Below are positions 43,868 to 52,320 of a stretch of 52,428 nucleotides of DNA, piece after piece (the first letter of the stretch is position 1; every line of letters starts with the position of its first letter). Below the pieces are notes generated by a model that made no database searches, was not told where the DNA came from, and was given only the letters and a program-made list of their open reading frames with translations. Origin of the DNA: Elusimicrobiota bacterium. GTDB taxonomy: Bacteria > Elusimicrobiota > Elusimicrobia > Elusimicrobiales > Elusimicrobiaceae. A program made the position numbers and the translations under genes. The stretch lies in contig JAAYTX010000205.1 in assembly GCA_012523635.1 (NCBI GenBank), positions 1 to 52,428 on the forward strand, given 5' to 3'.

Positions 43868-44611
43868 CTATTTTCTGGAGGATTCCAGCACAGCTTTGCG
43901 CTGTTTTGGCGGCAGTTTCTCTATGGCGTAGCGCAGCATTGTGCGCGGCATTACAGAAGCGTGCTCGGACAAAAAACCCTCAAGAACAGTTTTATCACGT
44001 TTTCCGGCCTCGCGCAACATCCAGCCGGCGGCTTTATGAATAAGGTCATGCTTGTCGTGAAGCAGGACTTCGGCGATTTTCAGAAAATCAGCGAAATCGG
44101 ATTTGCGTATGAAATGAAAGCAGGCCACAACGGCCATGCGCCTTTCCCACAAATTCGCCGAATGGACCAGCCTGAACAGCGGCTCACGGGAGGCCTTTTC
44201 AAGATGCGGCCCCACTATTTTGGGCGCAGACAAGTCGACCAAATCCCAGTTGTTTATCCAGCGGACGCCGGCCATGTAAAAATCATATATGGCTTTTTTC
44301 TCTTCGGGGGAGCCTTTGCGGTAAAGTTCGCAAAGCATCAGCAAGGCGGTCAGCCTTTCCTCATGTACTGGGGATTCAAGCAGCTCGCTAGCGGCAGCAG
44401 GACCAAGCGAAAGATACTTCTTTGCCAACTGCCTGCATTGCGGGACTACCAGGCCTATGAAAACATCACCCTCGCCATACTGGCCGGGGCCTGTCTTGAA
44501 AAAGCCCGACAGTATCATGGCTTTGGACGGGCTGGCCAATGCGGCGGCCTCGGCCCGAAGCGCGCGCAATGACAATGCGCTAACGTCGTTTATTTTCCGC
44601 AGCATGGGCAT
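43868..44611 (-). CDS. AlkD-like DNA alkylation repair protein (ALK repeat)
   Basis: A 247-residue helical protein. INNWDLVDLSAPKIVG (about residues 117-132) is the typical sequence of the COG4912/AlkD group, where the Trp-Asp region faces the damaged base. LHDKHDLIHKAAGWMLREAGKRD is a second conserved repeat. AlkD removes N3- and N7-alkylated purines. The frame opens at 44635, but GGAG five bases before the ATG at 44611 decides the start. It is in the middle of a three-gene unit. Confidence 0.87.
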   Translation of the reverse strand: MPMLRKINDVSALSLRALRAEAAALASPSKAMILSGFFKTGPGQYGEGDVFIGLVVPQCRQLAKKYLSLGPAAASELLESPVHEERLTALLMLCELYRKGSPEEKKAIYDFYMAGVRWINNWDLVDLSAPKIVGPHLEKASREPLFRLVHSANLWERRMAVVACFHFIRKSDFADFLKIAEVLLHDKHDLIHKAAGWMLREAGKRDKTVLEGFLSEHASVMPRTMLRYAIEKLPPKQRKAVLESSRK

Positions 44612-44658
44612 TTTTGCTCCGCAATCAGCAGACATGGAAGTGGTTGCCTGGCGCGGCG

Positions 44659-45438
44659 TTATTTGCCGGTGAATTTTGGCTTGCGCTTTTCCAGAAACGC
44701 GCGCACGCCTTCCTGATAATCCTTGCTTTTGTAAGCGCGGCGGCGCAGGCCCAGTATCCTTTCGAAGCCGTCCGGGTTTATGGGGTGGGCGTTGGAAAGA
44801 ATCCTGAACTGCTCCTTTATGACGCTTATGGTGAGAGTGGAATAGGCGGCTATCTTCCCGGCCATGTCGGCGGTGAAAGCCTCCAGTTCTCTGGCGGGGA
44901 CAAGGTGGTTGAGCAGGCCCACCTGCAGGGCGCGGTCGGCTTTTATCGGGCGTGCCGTGAAAAACATCTCCTTGGCTATATTGAGGCCCACGCGGTTGAT
45001 GAAGTGGAGTATGCCGCTGGCATTGTACGGAAGCCCTATCTTTACCGGCGTTATGGCGAAGGAGCAGTTCTCGTCGCCGATTATAAGGTCGCAGGTAACC
45101 GCTATGTCGCAGGCCCCGCCCCAGACGCTTCCGTCCACCATGCAGATGACCGGGCCCGGATAGTGCTGGATGGAGCGCAGGAGTTGTTCCATGGGGCTGT
45201 CGTAGGAAAGGGGGTCGTGGGCCTGCTGGCCTATCACGTTGATATCGAACCCGGCGGACCAGACGCCCTTCCCCCCCTCGGTCCTGAATATTACGACAGG
45301 AATTTCCTCGCCCTTGAGGCGGTCCAGCGTTTCAATAAGTTCGTTAAGCAAATCAGGCGACAGGGCGTTGCGCTTTGCAGGGTTGGAAAAAGTGACCCAA
45401 CCCACCTTGTCTTTCACTTCGCAGGAAACGTAATTCAT
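44659..45438 (-). CDS. scpB: Methylmalonyl-CoA decarboxylase (crotonase fold, ScpB/YgfG type)
   Basis: A 259-residue crotonase-fold protein. The match to E. coli ScpB is strong in several places: DPLSYDSP, MVDGSVWGGACDI, TPVKIGLPYNASGI (with the Tyr of the decarboxylase active site) and YKSKDYQEGVRAFLEKRKPKF at the end. It would turn methylmalonyl-CoA into propionyl-CoA and CO2. GGAG lies 5 bases before the ATG at 45438; the longer frame to 45681 is not needed. No mutase or CoA-transferase gene is in the window, so the whole succinate-to-propionate path cannot be inferred. It heads the scpB, AlkD-type, XylF-like unit. Confidence 0.9.
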   Translation of the reverse strand: MNYVSCEVKDKVGWVTFSNPAKRNALSPDLLNELIETLDRLKGEEIPVVIFRTEGGKGVWSAGFDINVIGQQAHDPLSYDSPMEQLLRSIQHYPGPVICMVDGSVWGGACDIAVTCDLIIGDENCSFAITPVKIGLPYNASGILHFINRVGLNIAKEMFFTARPIKADRALQVGLLNHLVPARELEAFTADMAGKIAAYSTLTISVIKEQFRILSNAHPINPDGFERILGLRRRAYKSKDYQEGVRAFLEKRKPKFTGK

Positions 45439-45490
45439 ATATGCTCCGTGTAAACCGAGGGCGGGAATCGCGCCGCCGCCCTCTGAAATC

Positions 45491-45506
45491 GTATAATTGA
45501 TTATAC
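45491..45506. promoter_or_regulatory. Inverted repeat GTATAAT-TG-ATTATAC with a -10 on each strand
   Basis: A perfect 7-base inverted repeat contains TATAAT on the plus strand (45492-45497) and on the minus strand (45505-45500). It lies between divergent scpB and the EamA gene and so could act as overlapping promoters, an operator, or both. It resembles the TATTATAATA palindrome at 38391-38400, which is also between divergent genes. Confidence 0.45.
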
Positions 45507-45544
45507 AGAAATGGCGGGCGGTGTCACCCGCGCCATACACAACA

Positions 45545-46420
45545 ATGTCCCCGCTTACAGCGCTTTGGAGCAACTGGCTCATCACAGGCACCTGGCCCGT
45601 GGTGGGCAAATCCGCGCAAAACCTGCTTTCCCCCGCGCTGTTAACCTGGTTTGGCGCCCTGCTGGGAACCCTGTACTTCACGCCCTATCTTGTTAAAAAC
45701 GCAAACTGGCGGCGTCTTTTCGACAAAAAGCTGGCCCCCGGCCTTGCCGCCGTGGGCATCATGGGCACGGCCATTCCGCTGACGGTCATCCTTTACGCGC
45801 TTAACTACACCACGCCGGTCAACGCCTCGATAGTGGCGCAGGTGGAAGTGATTTACTCGCTGGTGATAACGGCACTGCTGCTTGGCGAAAAGCCCTGCCG
45901 CAGACAGCTTGCGGGCACGGCGCTGGTGCTGTTCGGGGCGCTTCTTATAGCATTCAAGGACAGGCTCTCCCCCCACTGGAAAGGCGACCTGATAATAATG
46001 CTGGCCCCTGTGTTCTACCAACTTTCGCACACCTGCGCAAAAAAGCTGCCAGCCGGCATAGAGCCTAACCTTATAGCCGCTGGCAGGATGTTCTACGCGT
46101 TCATCGGGCTGACGCCCATCGTGATGTTTTTGGGGTTCACCGGCCACATTTTTCTGGTGCTGGCGCCCGCCACGCTGGGCCTGGTGCTGTTCTGGGGACT
46201 TATCAACAACGGCATGAACTCGCACCTGTGGTATATGTCCATACGCTATATGGACCTTTCCAAGGCCACCGCCATAATACTTTCCTACCCCGTCCTGACC
46301 CTGATACTTTCCGCGGCAATCGGGATAGAGAAGATACACGCCTATCAGGTTTTGGGCCTTGCCTGCGCCCTTTCAGGGGCGCTGTGGGTCACCAGCCTTT
46401 CCGGCAAATGCACTAAATAG
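45545..46420 (+). CDS. EamA/DMT-family transporter
   Basis: A 291-residue protein with about ten membrane helices in two EamA repeats. The first repeat ends with TTPVNASIVAQVEVIYSLVITALLLGEKPCRRQLAGTALVLFGALL. The second ends with MDLSKATAIILSYPVLTLILSAAIGIE and the following helix (shown in parts). The frame opens at 45497, but the ATG at 45545 begins the first helix region. Members export amino acids, nucleotides or drugs; the cargo is not assignable. It ends in TAG. Confidence 0.85.
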   Translation: MSPLTALWSNWLITGTWPVVGKSAQNLLSPALLTWFGALLGTLYFTPYLVKNANWRRLFDKKLAPGLAAVGIMGTAIPLTVILYALNYTTPVNASIVAQVEVIYSLVITALLLGEKPCRRQLAGTALVLFGALLIAFKDRLSPHWKGDLIIMLAPVFYQLSHTCAKKLPAGIEPNLIAAGRMFYAFIGLTPIVMFLGFTGHIFLVLAPATLGLVLFWGLINNGMNSHLWYMSIRYMDLSKATAIILSYPVLTLILSAAIGIEKIHAYQVLGLACALSGALWVTSLSGKCTK

Positions 46421-46470
46421 CAGCCAGTTTTCCATTACAAATCAAAACACAATTCGCTATTGCTGATAAA

Positions 46471-46505
46471 AAAGCGGGGCCGGCATCAAGCCGGCCCCGT
46501 TTCTT
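46471..46505. terminator. Terminator of nifJ and the EamA gene
   Basis: GCGGGGCCGGC-ATCAA-GCCGGCCCCG has a TTTTTT tail on the minus strand, which fits nifJ, and TTTCTTTC on the plus strand. Confidence 0.85.
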
Positions 46506-46523
46506 TCAATTGCTTTACTGCGC

Positions 46524-47897
46524 TTATGCCGCGGCGGCAACCTTATCCTTCTGGCCGACGTCGCAGGTCATGGCGGCCAGCTGCTGGTACACGCTCATGC
46601 GCCAGGCGTATTCGGCCTCGGCCAGCTTGAGCAGGCGCTGCGCCACTTCGGGGTTGCTGTTCATCAGCCCGCGGAAGCGGTTTTCGCCCCTCATATACTC
46701 TTCCAGCGCCAGCGTAGGCTTGCCGCTGTCTATCGTCAGCGGGTTCTTGCCCTGGGCCCTCAGCGCCGGGTTGAAGCGGTACAGTATCCAGCGTCCGGCG
46801 GCTACAGCGCGCTTGGCCTCGTTCATGCCGCTGCGCATGTCTATGCCGTGGGCGATGCAGTGCGCGTAGGCGATGATGATGGCAGGGCCGTCATAAGCCT
46901 CGGCTTCGGCCATGGCCTGCACCACCTGATTGTAGTTGGCGCCCATGGCCACGGAGGCCACGTAGATGTTGCCGTAGGTCATGGCTATCATGCCCCGGTC
47001 TTTCTTGGGCAGGGTTTTGCCGCCCGCGGCAAACTGCGCCGTGGCGCCCAGCGGGGTGGCCTTGGACATCTGGCCGCCCGTGTTGGAATAAACCTCGGTA
47101 TCCATGACCAGCACGCGCACCTTTTTGCCGGAGGCGAGCACGTGGTCAAGGCCGCCGTAGCCGATGTCGTAGGCCCAGCCGTCGCCGCCCAGTATCCAAA
47201 CCGATTTTGAGACCAGATGGTCGGCCAGGCTGAGCATCTTGGCGCTCTCAGCGTCCTTCTTGGAGGAAAGGGCCTTTTTCAGGTCGGCCACGCGGCCGCG
47301 CTGCTGCTCGATTTCGGTCCATTCCGACTGCTTGGCTGAAAGCAGGTCTTCGGCCAGCTTCTTGTCCGCCTTGCCGGAAGAAGCCATGGCGGAGAGGGCC
47401 TCGCGGGCCTCCTCGGCCAGCTTGTCGTAGGCCAGGCGCATGCCCATGCCGAACTCGGCGTTGTCTTCAAACAGCGAGTTGGACCACACCGGCCCCTTGC
47501 CGTCGTCGCGCTTGGCATAGGGGGTGGTGGGCAGGTTGCCGCCGTAGATGGACGAACAGCCGGTGGCGTTGGCCACGGCCATATGGTCGCCGTGCAGCTG
47601 GCTGAGCAGCTTCACGTAAGGGGTTTCGCCGCAGCCCGCGCAGGCGCCCGAGAACTCAAACAGGGGCTTCATGAGCTGGCTGCCCTTTATGGAGCTGCGC
47701 TTCACCTTGGAAGAACCGGTGTCCTTGAGATTAAGGAAGAACTTGAAGTTCTCTATCTCAGTCTCGCGCAGCGGGAACTGGGGCGCCAGGTTGATGGCCT
47801 TCTTTTCCGGGTTGGCCTTGGACTTGGCCGGGCAGTTGTACACGCAGGCGCCGCAGCCGGTGCAGTCCTCGACCGCGACCTGGACGGTGACCTTCAT
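46524..47897 (-). CDS. nifJ: Pyruvate:ferredoxin oxidoreductase, C-terminal part (after in-frame TAG)
   Basis: The frame that continues after the TAG at 48054-48056 runs in phase from 48053 to 46524; its first ATG is at 47897. It contains the rest of the 2x[4Fe-4S] domain, including CTGCGACVYNC as the second cluster. The catalytic domain follows: GACAGCGETPY and NATGCSSIYGG give the third cluster and pyruvate site, and WILGGDGWAYDIGYGG binds TPP-Mg. From the TAG onward the 52 codons to the ATG contain no ATG, GTG or TTG. They carry the first cluster motif CIQCGICSLVC, so starting at 47897 would remove half the ferredoxin domain. See the separate entry on the stop codon. Confidence 0.9.
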   Translation of the reverse strand: MKVTVQVAVEDCTGCGACVYNCPAKSKANPEKKAINLAPQFPLRETEIENFKFFLNLKDTGSSKVKRSSIKGSQLMKPLFEFSGACAGCGETPYVKLLSQLHGDHMAVANATGCSSIYGGNLPTTPYAKRDDGKGPVWSNSLFEDNAEFGMGMRLAYDKLAEEAREALSAMASSGKADKKLAEDLLSAKQSEWTEIEQQRGRVADLKKALSSKKDAESAKMLSLADHLVSKSVWILGGDGWAYDIGYGGLDHVLASGKKVRVLVMDTEVYSNTGGQMSKATPLGATAQFAAGGKTLPKKDRGMIAMTYGNIYVASVAMGANYNQVVQAMAEAEAYDGPAIIIAYAHCIAHGIDMRSGMNEAKRAVAAGRWILYRFNPALRAQGKNPLTIDSGKPTLALEEYMRGENRFRGLMNSNPEVAQRLLKLAEAEYAWRMSVYQQLAAMTCDVGQKDKVAAAA

Positions 47898-48053
47898 GCC
47901 CTTGAGGTCGGTCTTGCCTTCGGCCGACTTGAAGCTCTTGGGCGCCTTCGACAGCTCGGCGGCGTCGTAGGCCTTGATGCGGATAGCAGCGTGCGGGCAG
48001 ACCAGCGAGCAGATGCCGCACTGTATGCAGGTCTCCGGGTCCCAGACAGGGGA
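47898..48053 (-). other. nifJ coding stretch with first [4Fe-4S] motif but no start codon
   Basis: This 52-codon stretch reads without a break in phase with both flanking parts of nifJ. Its cysteines (692, 695, 698 and 702, numbering through the TAG) make a canonical CxxCxxCxxxCP ferredoxin site. Translation can only reach it by readthrough of the TAG or initiation at a non-standard codon. Confidence 0.85.
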
Positions 48054-48056
48054 CTA
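48054..48056 (-). other. In-frame TAG inside nifJ
   Basis: The codon after KRNIAL is TAG, and the next residues SPVWDPETCIQC continue the family sequence in the same frame. 682 residues, the stop, 52 codons and 457 residues give 1192 positions, the normal full length of pyruvate:ferredoxin oxidoreductase. There is therefore no insertion or deletion. The position often holds Glu or another residue in relatives, so a single substitution such as GAG to TAG would explain it. Confidence 0.9.
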
Positions 48057-50102
48057 AAGCGCTATGTTGCGCTTCTCGTACTGAGAGGTTCCGGTTGGGA
48101 ACACGCCGCCGGGCGTCAAGGCCGAAACCGGCAGTTCGTCGCCGCGGTTGGCTATGGCCATACCCAGCACGTTCTTCACGAAGTCCGGGGAATCGGCTGG
48201 CACGGGGGCCTTGCGGGTGATAGGGGAGTTCACAGGGCCCGGCTTCACTTCCTCAAGGGCCTCTATGGTCCTGTCCACGGCTGCGAAGTTCTTCTTCACC
48301 ACTTCCTCGCCTTTCTTGGAGTAGGACTTCTTGATGGCATTCTTGATGGAGGCGACGGCCTCGTCCTTGGGCAGCACGCCGGAGATGGCGAAGAACGCCG
48401 TCTGCATGATGACGTTGGTGTGCGCGCCCATGCCGGTTTCCTTGGCTATCTCGGAAGCGTTGATGACGTAGAACTTGAGCTTCTTGTCCACGATGTTCTT
48501 CTGGTCTTCCTTAGGGATGTGGTTCCACACCTCGGAAGCGGAATAGGGGCTGTTGAGCAGGAACACGCCGCCGTCGGCCACGCAGCCGGTGATATCGAAC
48601 TTCTCAAGGAAGGCGAACAGGTGGCAGCCCACGAACTGCGCCTTGGAGATGAGGTAAGGCGCACGGATGATGTCCTTGCCGAAACGTACATGGGACACCG
48701 TCATGGAACCGGCTTTCTTTGAGTCGTACACAAAGTAGCCCTGTGCCATGTTGTCGGTGTCGCCGCTGATGATTTTCATGGTGTTCTTGTTGGCGCCGAC
48801 CGTGCCGTCGGAACCCAGGCCGTAGAACATGGCGCGGAACACGTTTTTACCCTCGACAACCCAGGCCGGGTCGTAATCGAGGCTGAGATTGGTCACGTCG
48901 TCCTTGATGCCGACGGTGAAGCCGTGCTTGAGGGTGGCTTTTTTCATGCCGTCAAACACCGCTTTCACCATGGCCGGGGTGAATTCCTTGGAACCCAGGC
49001 CGTAGCGGCCGCCGGTGATTGTCGGGATTCCGCCGAAAGCAGCGGCGACTTTCTTGTCCGCGAAAACGGTGCAGACGTCCTGGAACAGCGGCTCGCCCAG
49101 CGCGCCGGGTTCCTTGGTCCTGTCCAGCACGGCTATGGACTTCACGGTCTTGGGCAGCGCATCCGCGAAGGCGGCTATAGAGAAGGGCCTGAACAGGCGG
49201 ATTTTGAGCACGCCCACTTTTTCGCCCTCGGAAACCAGGCGGGAGACGGCGCTCTCGGCCACTTCGGCGCCGGAGCACATGATGACTACGACGCGCTCGG
49301 CATCCTTGGCGCCGACGTACTCGAACAGGGAGTACTTGCGGCCCGTCAGCTTGCCGAACTTGTCCATGGCCTTGGCCACTATGCCGGGGCAGGCGTCGTA
49401 ATACTTGTTGACGGTTTCGCGGCCCTGGAAGTAAACGTCGGGGTTCTGGGCCGTGCCTTTCATCATCGGGGCTTCGGGGCTGAGGCCAGCATTATGGTGC
49501 GCGGCCACCAGTTCATCGGTTATCATGGCTTTCATAACGTCCATGGACGGGATGTCCACCATGTTCAGCTCGTGCGAGGTGCGGAAGCCGTCGAAATAGT
49601 GCAGGAACGGTATGCGGGACTCAAGCGTGGCAGCCTGGGCCACCAGCGCCATATCGGCGCATTCCTGGGGATTGTTGGCGGCAAGCATTGCCCAGCCGGT
49701 CTGGCGGCAGGCCATGATGTCGGAATGGTCGCCGAAGATGGAGAGCGCGTGCGCCGCGATGGCGCGGGCCGACACGTGGAACACCGTGGGCGTGAGTTCG
49801 CCGGCTATTTTGTACATGTTCGGAATCATCAGCAACAGGCCCTGGGAGGCCGTGAAGGTGGTGGTGAGCGCGCCGGAGGTGAGCGAGCCGTGCACCGCGC
49901 CGGCGGCGCCGCCCTCGGACTGCATCTCGGTCACGTTCGGAATAGAGCCCCAGATGTTCTTCTGGCCCTTGGCGGACTTTATGTCGCACAATTCGCCCAT
50001 CACAGAGGAAGGCGTAATAGGATAAATAGCGATAACTTCATTGGTGGCGTGCGCGACTTCGGCCACCGCGGTGTTGCCGTCCATAGCCGTCATTTTAGCC
50101 AT
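48054..50102 (-). CDS. nifJ: Pyruvate:ferredoxin oxidoreductase, N-terminal part (to in-frame TAG)
   Basis: 682 residues. The N-terminal sequence MDGNTAVAEVAHATNEVIAIYPITPSS is the family's first domain with the pyruvate-binding Thr. Following are the gamma-like and delta-like domains (residues about 260-680), with GRYGLGSKEFTP and SVSHVRFG-like marks of the middle of the enzyme. The enzyme converts pyruvate and CoA to acetyl-CoA, CO2 and reduced ferredoxin. The product would lack the ferredoxin and TPP domains unless the TAG is read. AAGGAG precedes the ATG by 10 bases. A TTGCGC-N18-TATAAT promoter lies 90-120 bases upstream. Confidence 0.93.
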   Translation of the reverse strand: MAKMTAMDGNTAVAEVAHATNEVIAIYPITPSSVMGELCDIKSAKGQKNIWGSIPNVTEMQSEGGAAGAVHGSLTSGALTTTFTASQGLLLMIPNMYKIAGELTPTVFHVSARAIAAHALSIFGDHSDIMACRQTGWAMLAANNPQECADMALVAQAATLESRIPFLHYFDGFRTSHELNMVDIPSMDVMKAMITDELVAAHHNAGLSPEAPMMKGTAQNPDVYFQGRETVNKYYDACPGIVAKAMDKFGKLTGRKYSLFEYVGAKDAERVVVIMCSGAEVAESAVSRLVSEGEKVGVLKIRLFRPFSIAAFADALPKTVKSIAVLDRTKEPGALGEPLFQDVCTVFADKKVAAAFGGIPTITGGRYGLGSKEFTPAMVKAVFDGMKKATLKHGFTVGIKDDVTNLSLDYDPAWVVEGKNVFRAMFYGLGSDGTVGANKNTMKIISGDTDNMAQGYFVYDSKKAGSMTVSHVRFGKDIIRAPYLISKAQFVGCHLFAFLEKFDITGCVADGGVFLLNSPYSASEVWNHIPKEDQKNIVDKKLKFYVINASEIAKETGMGAHTNVIMQTAFFAISGVLPKDEAVASIKNAIKKSYSKKGEEVVKKNFAAVDRTIEALEEVKPGPVNSPITRKAPVPADSPDFVKNVLGMAIANRGDELPVSALTPGGVFPTGTSQYEKRNIAL

Positions 50103-50147
50103 GAGTTTGTTTCTCCTTGGGAACTGTTATTTGTTGCAGCAAAACGT

Positions 50148-50163
50148 TGCGGCAGTTGCCGCA
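50148..50163. other. Hairpin in the nifJ leader
   Basis: TGCGGCAGTTGCCGCA (given on the plus strand) forms a 6-base stem with a 4-base loop in the 88-base leader, 46 bases before the start codon. The leader also has nearby GC-rich repeats. Regulation through this structure is possible but unproven. Confidence 0.35.
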
Positions 50164-50196
50164 GATGGCGGCAGGGGCCGCCCATGCGACTATCAG

Positions 50197-50226
50197 ATTA
50201 TATAACTTAGGCCGCGAACGGCGCAA
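50197..50226 (-). promoter_or_regulatory. Promoter of nifJ
   Basis: On the minus strand TTGCGC (50226-50221) is followed after 18 bases by TATAAT (50202-50197). The start would be near 50190. It directly abuts the end of the upstream YfhO-type gene (stop at 50227-50229), so nifJ has its own promoter. Confidence 0.6.
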
Positions 50227-52320
50227 TTAAGCCTTAAAAAGAGCCGCTACGCCAACGCAAAGGCCCAGGGCATATAATAGGAGGGATACTGACACCAGCG
50301 CAGGGCGGAACTCAAAACGTAGCAGATGCTCACCGGCTGGCAATGAAACCTTCTTGAACACAGCATCGTAAACGCCGATATTGTCCGGCTTGCCGTCCAG
50401 ATAAACGCGCCATCCGGCATGAAATCCGTCCAGATAGGAAAATTCCCCCGCCAGCGCCGCGCTTGTCCTGAAAACCGCGTAATTCGGCCCGTACTCCTGT
50501 ATGCGCACTGCCGCTCCCGGCATAGCTTTGCCGTCCGCGCCGCGAATAACAGCCTTTGGGGCGCTTATGCCGAGCCTTTCCCGCCAGCCATCAGGAGGCG
50601 GCAGGGAAGAAGCGGAAAATGAAGCCAGCTTCATATCCCCAAGCCATTTGTAATAGCGGCGAGAAATGAAAAAACGGAGATTGTCGGCAAAAAATGCGCT
50701 GTCCTGATAAAGCAACAACGGTTCGCCATAGGTGAAACAGATTAATTCGCCGTAAAGCGCCTCAGCACCAGGAATATGCGGGACAGTCCAGCGTCTATAC
50801 TGGTTATACTCAAATTTCGGCGGCACATACTCAGAAAGGAAGCGCGGCGCCTGCGCAAAAAACCGCCCTTGCGAGGTAAAGCGGTTTCCAACAGCATCAA
50901 GCCCGATAAACAATAAAAGCACGGAAAGGGCGGCCGCACCAGTACGCCTTAAAAAAAGCAAGTTTAGCAAAAGCGCAAGCGCAAACCCGTAAAAGGTGCA
51001 AACCGCCATAGCATGATGGAAAGGCCAAGGGTATAACCCTCCCCCCGCAGCGCAAAGACCAACCAAAAACACGGACCACAACAATCGCCTTTGAATAAAA
51101 GCCGCGCGCAAAGCCGCGTAATTTTCCGCTGCGTAATCAAAACCGTATACGGCCAGCGCCGACATGGAAAAAATCGTGAACGGCATGAACATTTCCATAT
51201 GCCGCACGGCAGTGAAACCGGGCACAAGCCCAAGTACTGTGGAAAACCCGAACTTAGCCCCCAATGAAGCCCAAAAAGAAAGGAAGGTGGCGACAATAAA
51301 AGCAATGCGCCCCCCGCCTTTGCCGCGCACCATGCCCAGCAAGGCCAGAGCAAACACCGGGAATGTCAGGTAAAGAGGAAGCTCACTCGCCGAAGCCATG
51401 GTTACGGCCAGCGGCAGAAAACCGGACAGCACGTCGTGCGGGAAAGACGGCACGCCCTGATTATCCAGCGAAGGCGGCAACATCAACCCGAACTGCGGGA
51501 TGAAAGACCCGCTTGCCACGCGCGCTATCGGGAACAGGGAACGGCTTTCCAGCAATACGGAGAAAGCAGGCAGCAGGCAGGCAACAAATGCTGCGCACCC
51601 GACGCCCAGCAGCAACAAATTGCCGGGCTTGGCAACAAAGGCGCCAACGCGCGGCAGGAGCGAAGCGCCGCGCTCCATTTTGTGTTCTATGAAAAAACCA
51701 AAGGCAAGGAAACCCAAATACGAGTATAAATATACGGGAATATAAGAACAGGCGGCGGCCCCAAGGCAGGCGCAGGCGGGAATTAAATATGCTTTACGTC
51801 CCCCCGCAAATCCGTGCAGAAAAAACAGTATCCATGGCAGAAAGACAATAGCGTCCAACGACCCGAAAGACTGTATCCACGCGCAAAGGCTTATGCCGCC
51901 CAAAGCCAGCCCGCAGTAGGCAGGCAGCACGCTCCACGCGCTTTTCCCGAGACGGGAGAGAAGCAGAAATGACCCGCACAGAAAAAAGGCCAGCGCCGCA
52001 AACACTTCCCAATGAAACAGACGCAACAACGGCAGGCCCGGCAAAAGCTTGTGCAGCAGGATGAATAAAAACATATCCGGCTTCAGCAGGCCGGAGGCGG
52101 TTAGATAAGGGAAGAAGGCCTCGCCCGAATGCGTGAACGGAGACCAAAGCGGAGGAACAAGCCCGTCAAAATTATGAATGAAATAAGCGAAAAAAGGGAA
52201 ATGCTTTAGCGTGTCGTGGCGGCAAACCGCCCCGCCGAACAGTACCGGCGCGCAAAGCGCCGCCAGCACAGCCAGGGGAAGGATAAAAAACAGCAATCCC
52301 TTCCGCGACTCTGCGGTCAT
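50227..52320 (-). CDS. YfhO-family polytopic membrane protein
   Basis: A 697-residue protein with roughly twelve hydrophobic segments. It ends in an extracytoplasmic domain carrying FHAGWRVYLDGKPDNIGVYDAVFKKVSLPAGEHLLRFEFRP (split across about residues 630-675) and a final helix, as in YfhO/GT-C-like proteins. In Bacillus YfhO transfers sugar to lipoteichoic acid; in Gram-negatives the substrate is likely an envelope glycan or lipid carrier. The TM regions contain several acidic residues in the first loop (CRHDTLKHFPFFAYFIHNF), typical of GT-C enzymes. No other glycan genes are close by. Confidence 0.8.
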   Translation of the reverse strand: MTAESRKGLLFFILPLAVLAALCAPVLFGGAVCRHDTLKHFPFFAYFIHNFDGLVPPLWSPFTHSGEAFFPYLTASGLLKPDMFLFILLHKLLPGLPLLRLFHWEVFAALAFFLCGSFLLLSRLGKSAWSVLPAYCGLALGGISLCAWIQSFGSLDAIVFLPWILFFLHGFAGGRKAYLIPACACLGAAACSYIPVYLYSYLGFLAFGFFIEHKMERGASLLPRVGAFVAKPGNLLLLGVGCAAFVACLLPAFSVLLESRSLFPIARVASGSFIPQFGLMLPPSLDNQGVPSFPHDVLSGFLPLAVTMASASELPLYLTFPVFALALLGMVRGKGGGRIAFIVATFLSFWASLGAKFGFSTVLGLVPGFTAVRHMEMFMPFTIFSMSALAVYGFDYAAENYAALRAAFIQRRLLWSVFLVGLCAAGGGLYPWPFHHAMAVCTFYGFALALLLNLLFLRRTGAAALSVLLLFIGLDAVGNRFTSQGRFFAQAPRFLSEYVPPKFEYNQYRRWTVPHIPGAEALYGELICFTYGEPLLLYQDSAFFADNLRFFISRRYYKWLGDMKLASFSASSLPPPDGWRERLGISAPKAVIRGADGKAMPGAAVRIQEYGPNYAVFRTSAALAGEFSYLDGFHAGWRVYLDGKPDNIGVYDAVFKKVSLPAGEHLLRFEFRPALVSVSLLLYALGLCVGVAALFKA

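Noticed and set aside
47583-48722. Plus-strand open frame opposite nifJ
   Set aside because: It is antisense to conserved nifJ sequence and has no recognised motif.
46524-50102. Frameshift as the reason for the split nifJ
   Set aside because: The two frames are in phase: the distance from the TAG first base (48056) to the second open frame's ATG (47897) is 159 bases, a multiple of three, and the sequence between continues the family's motif order. A substitution is the simpler explanation.
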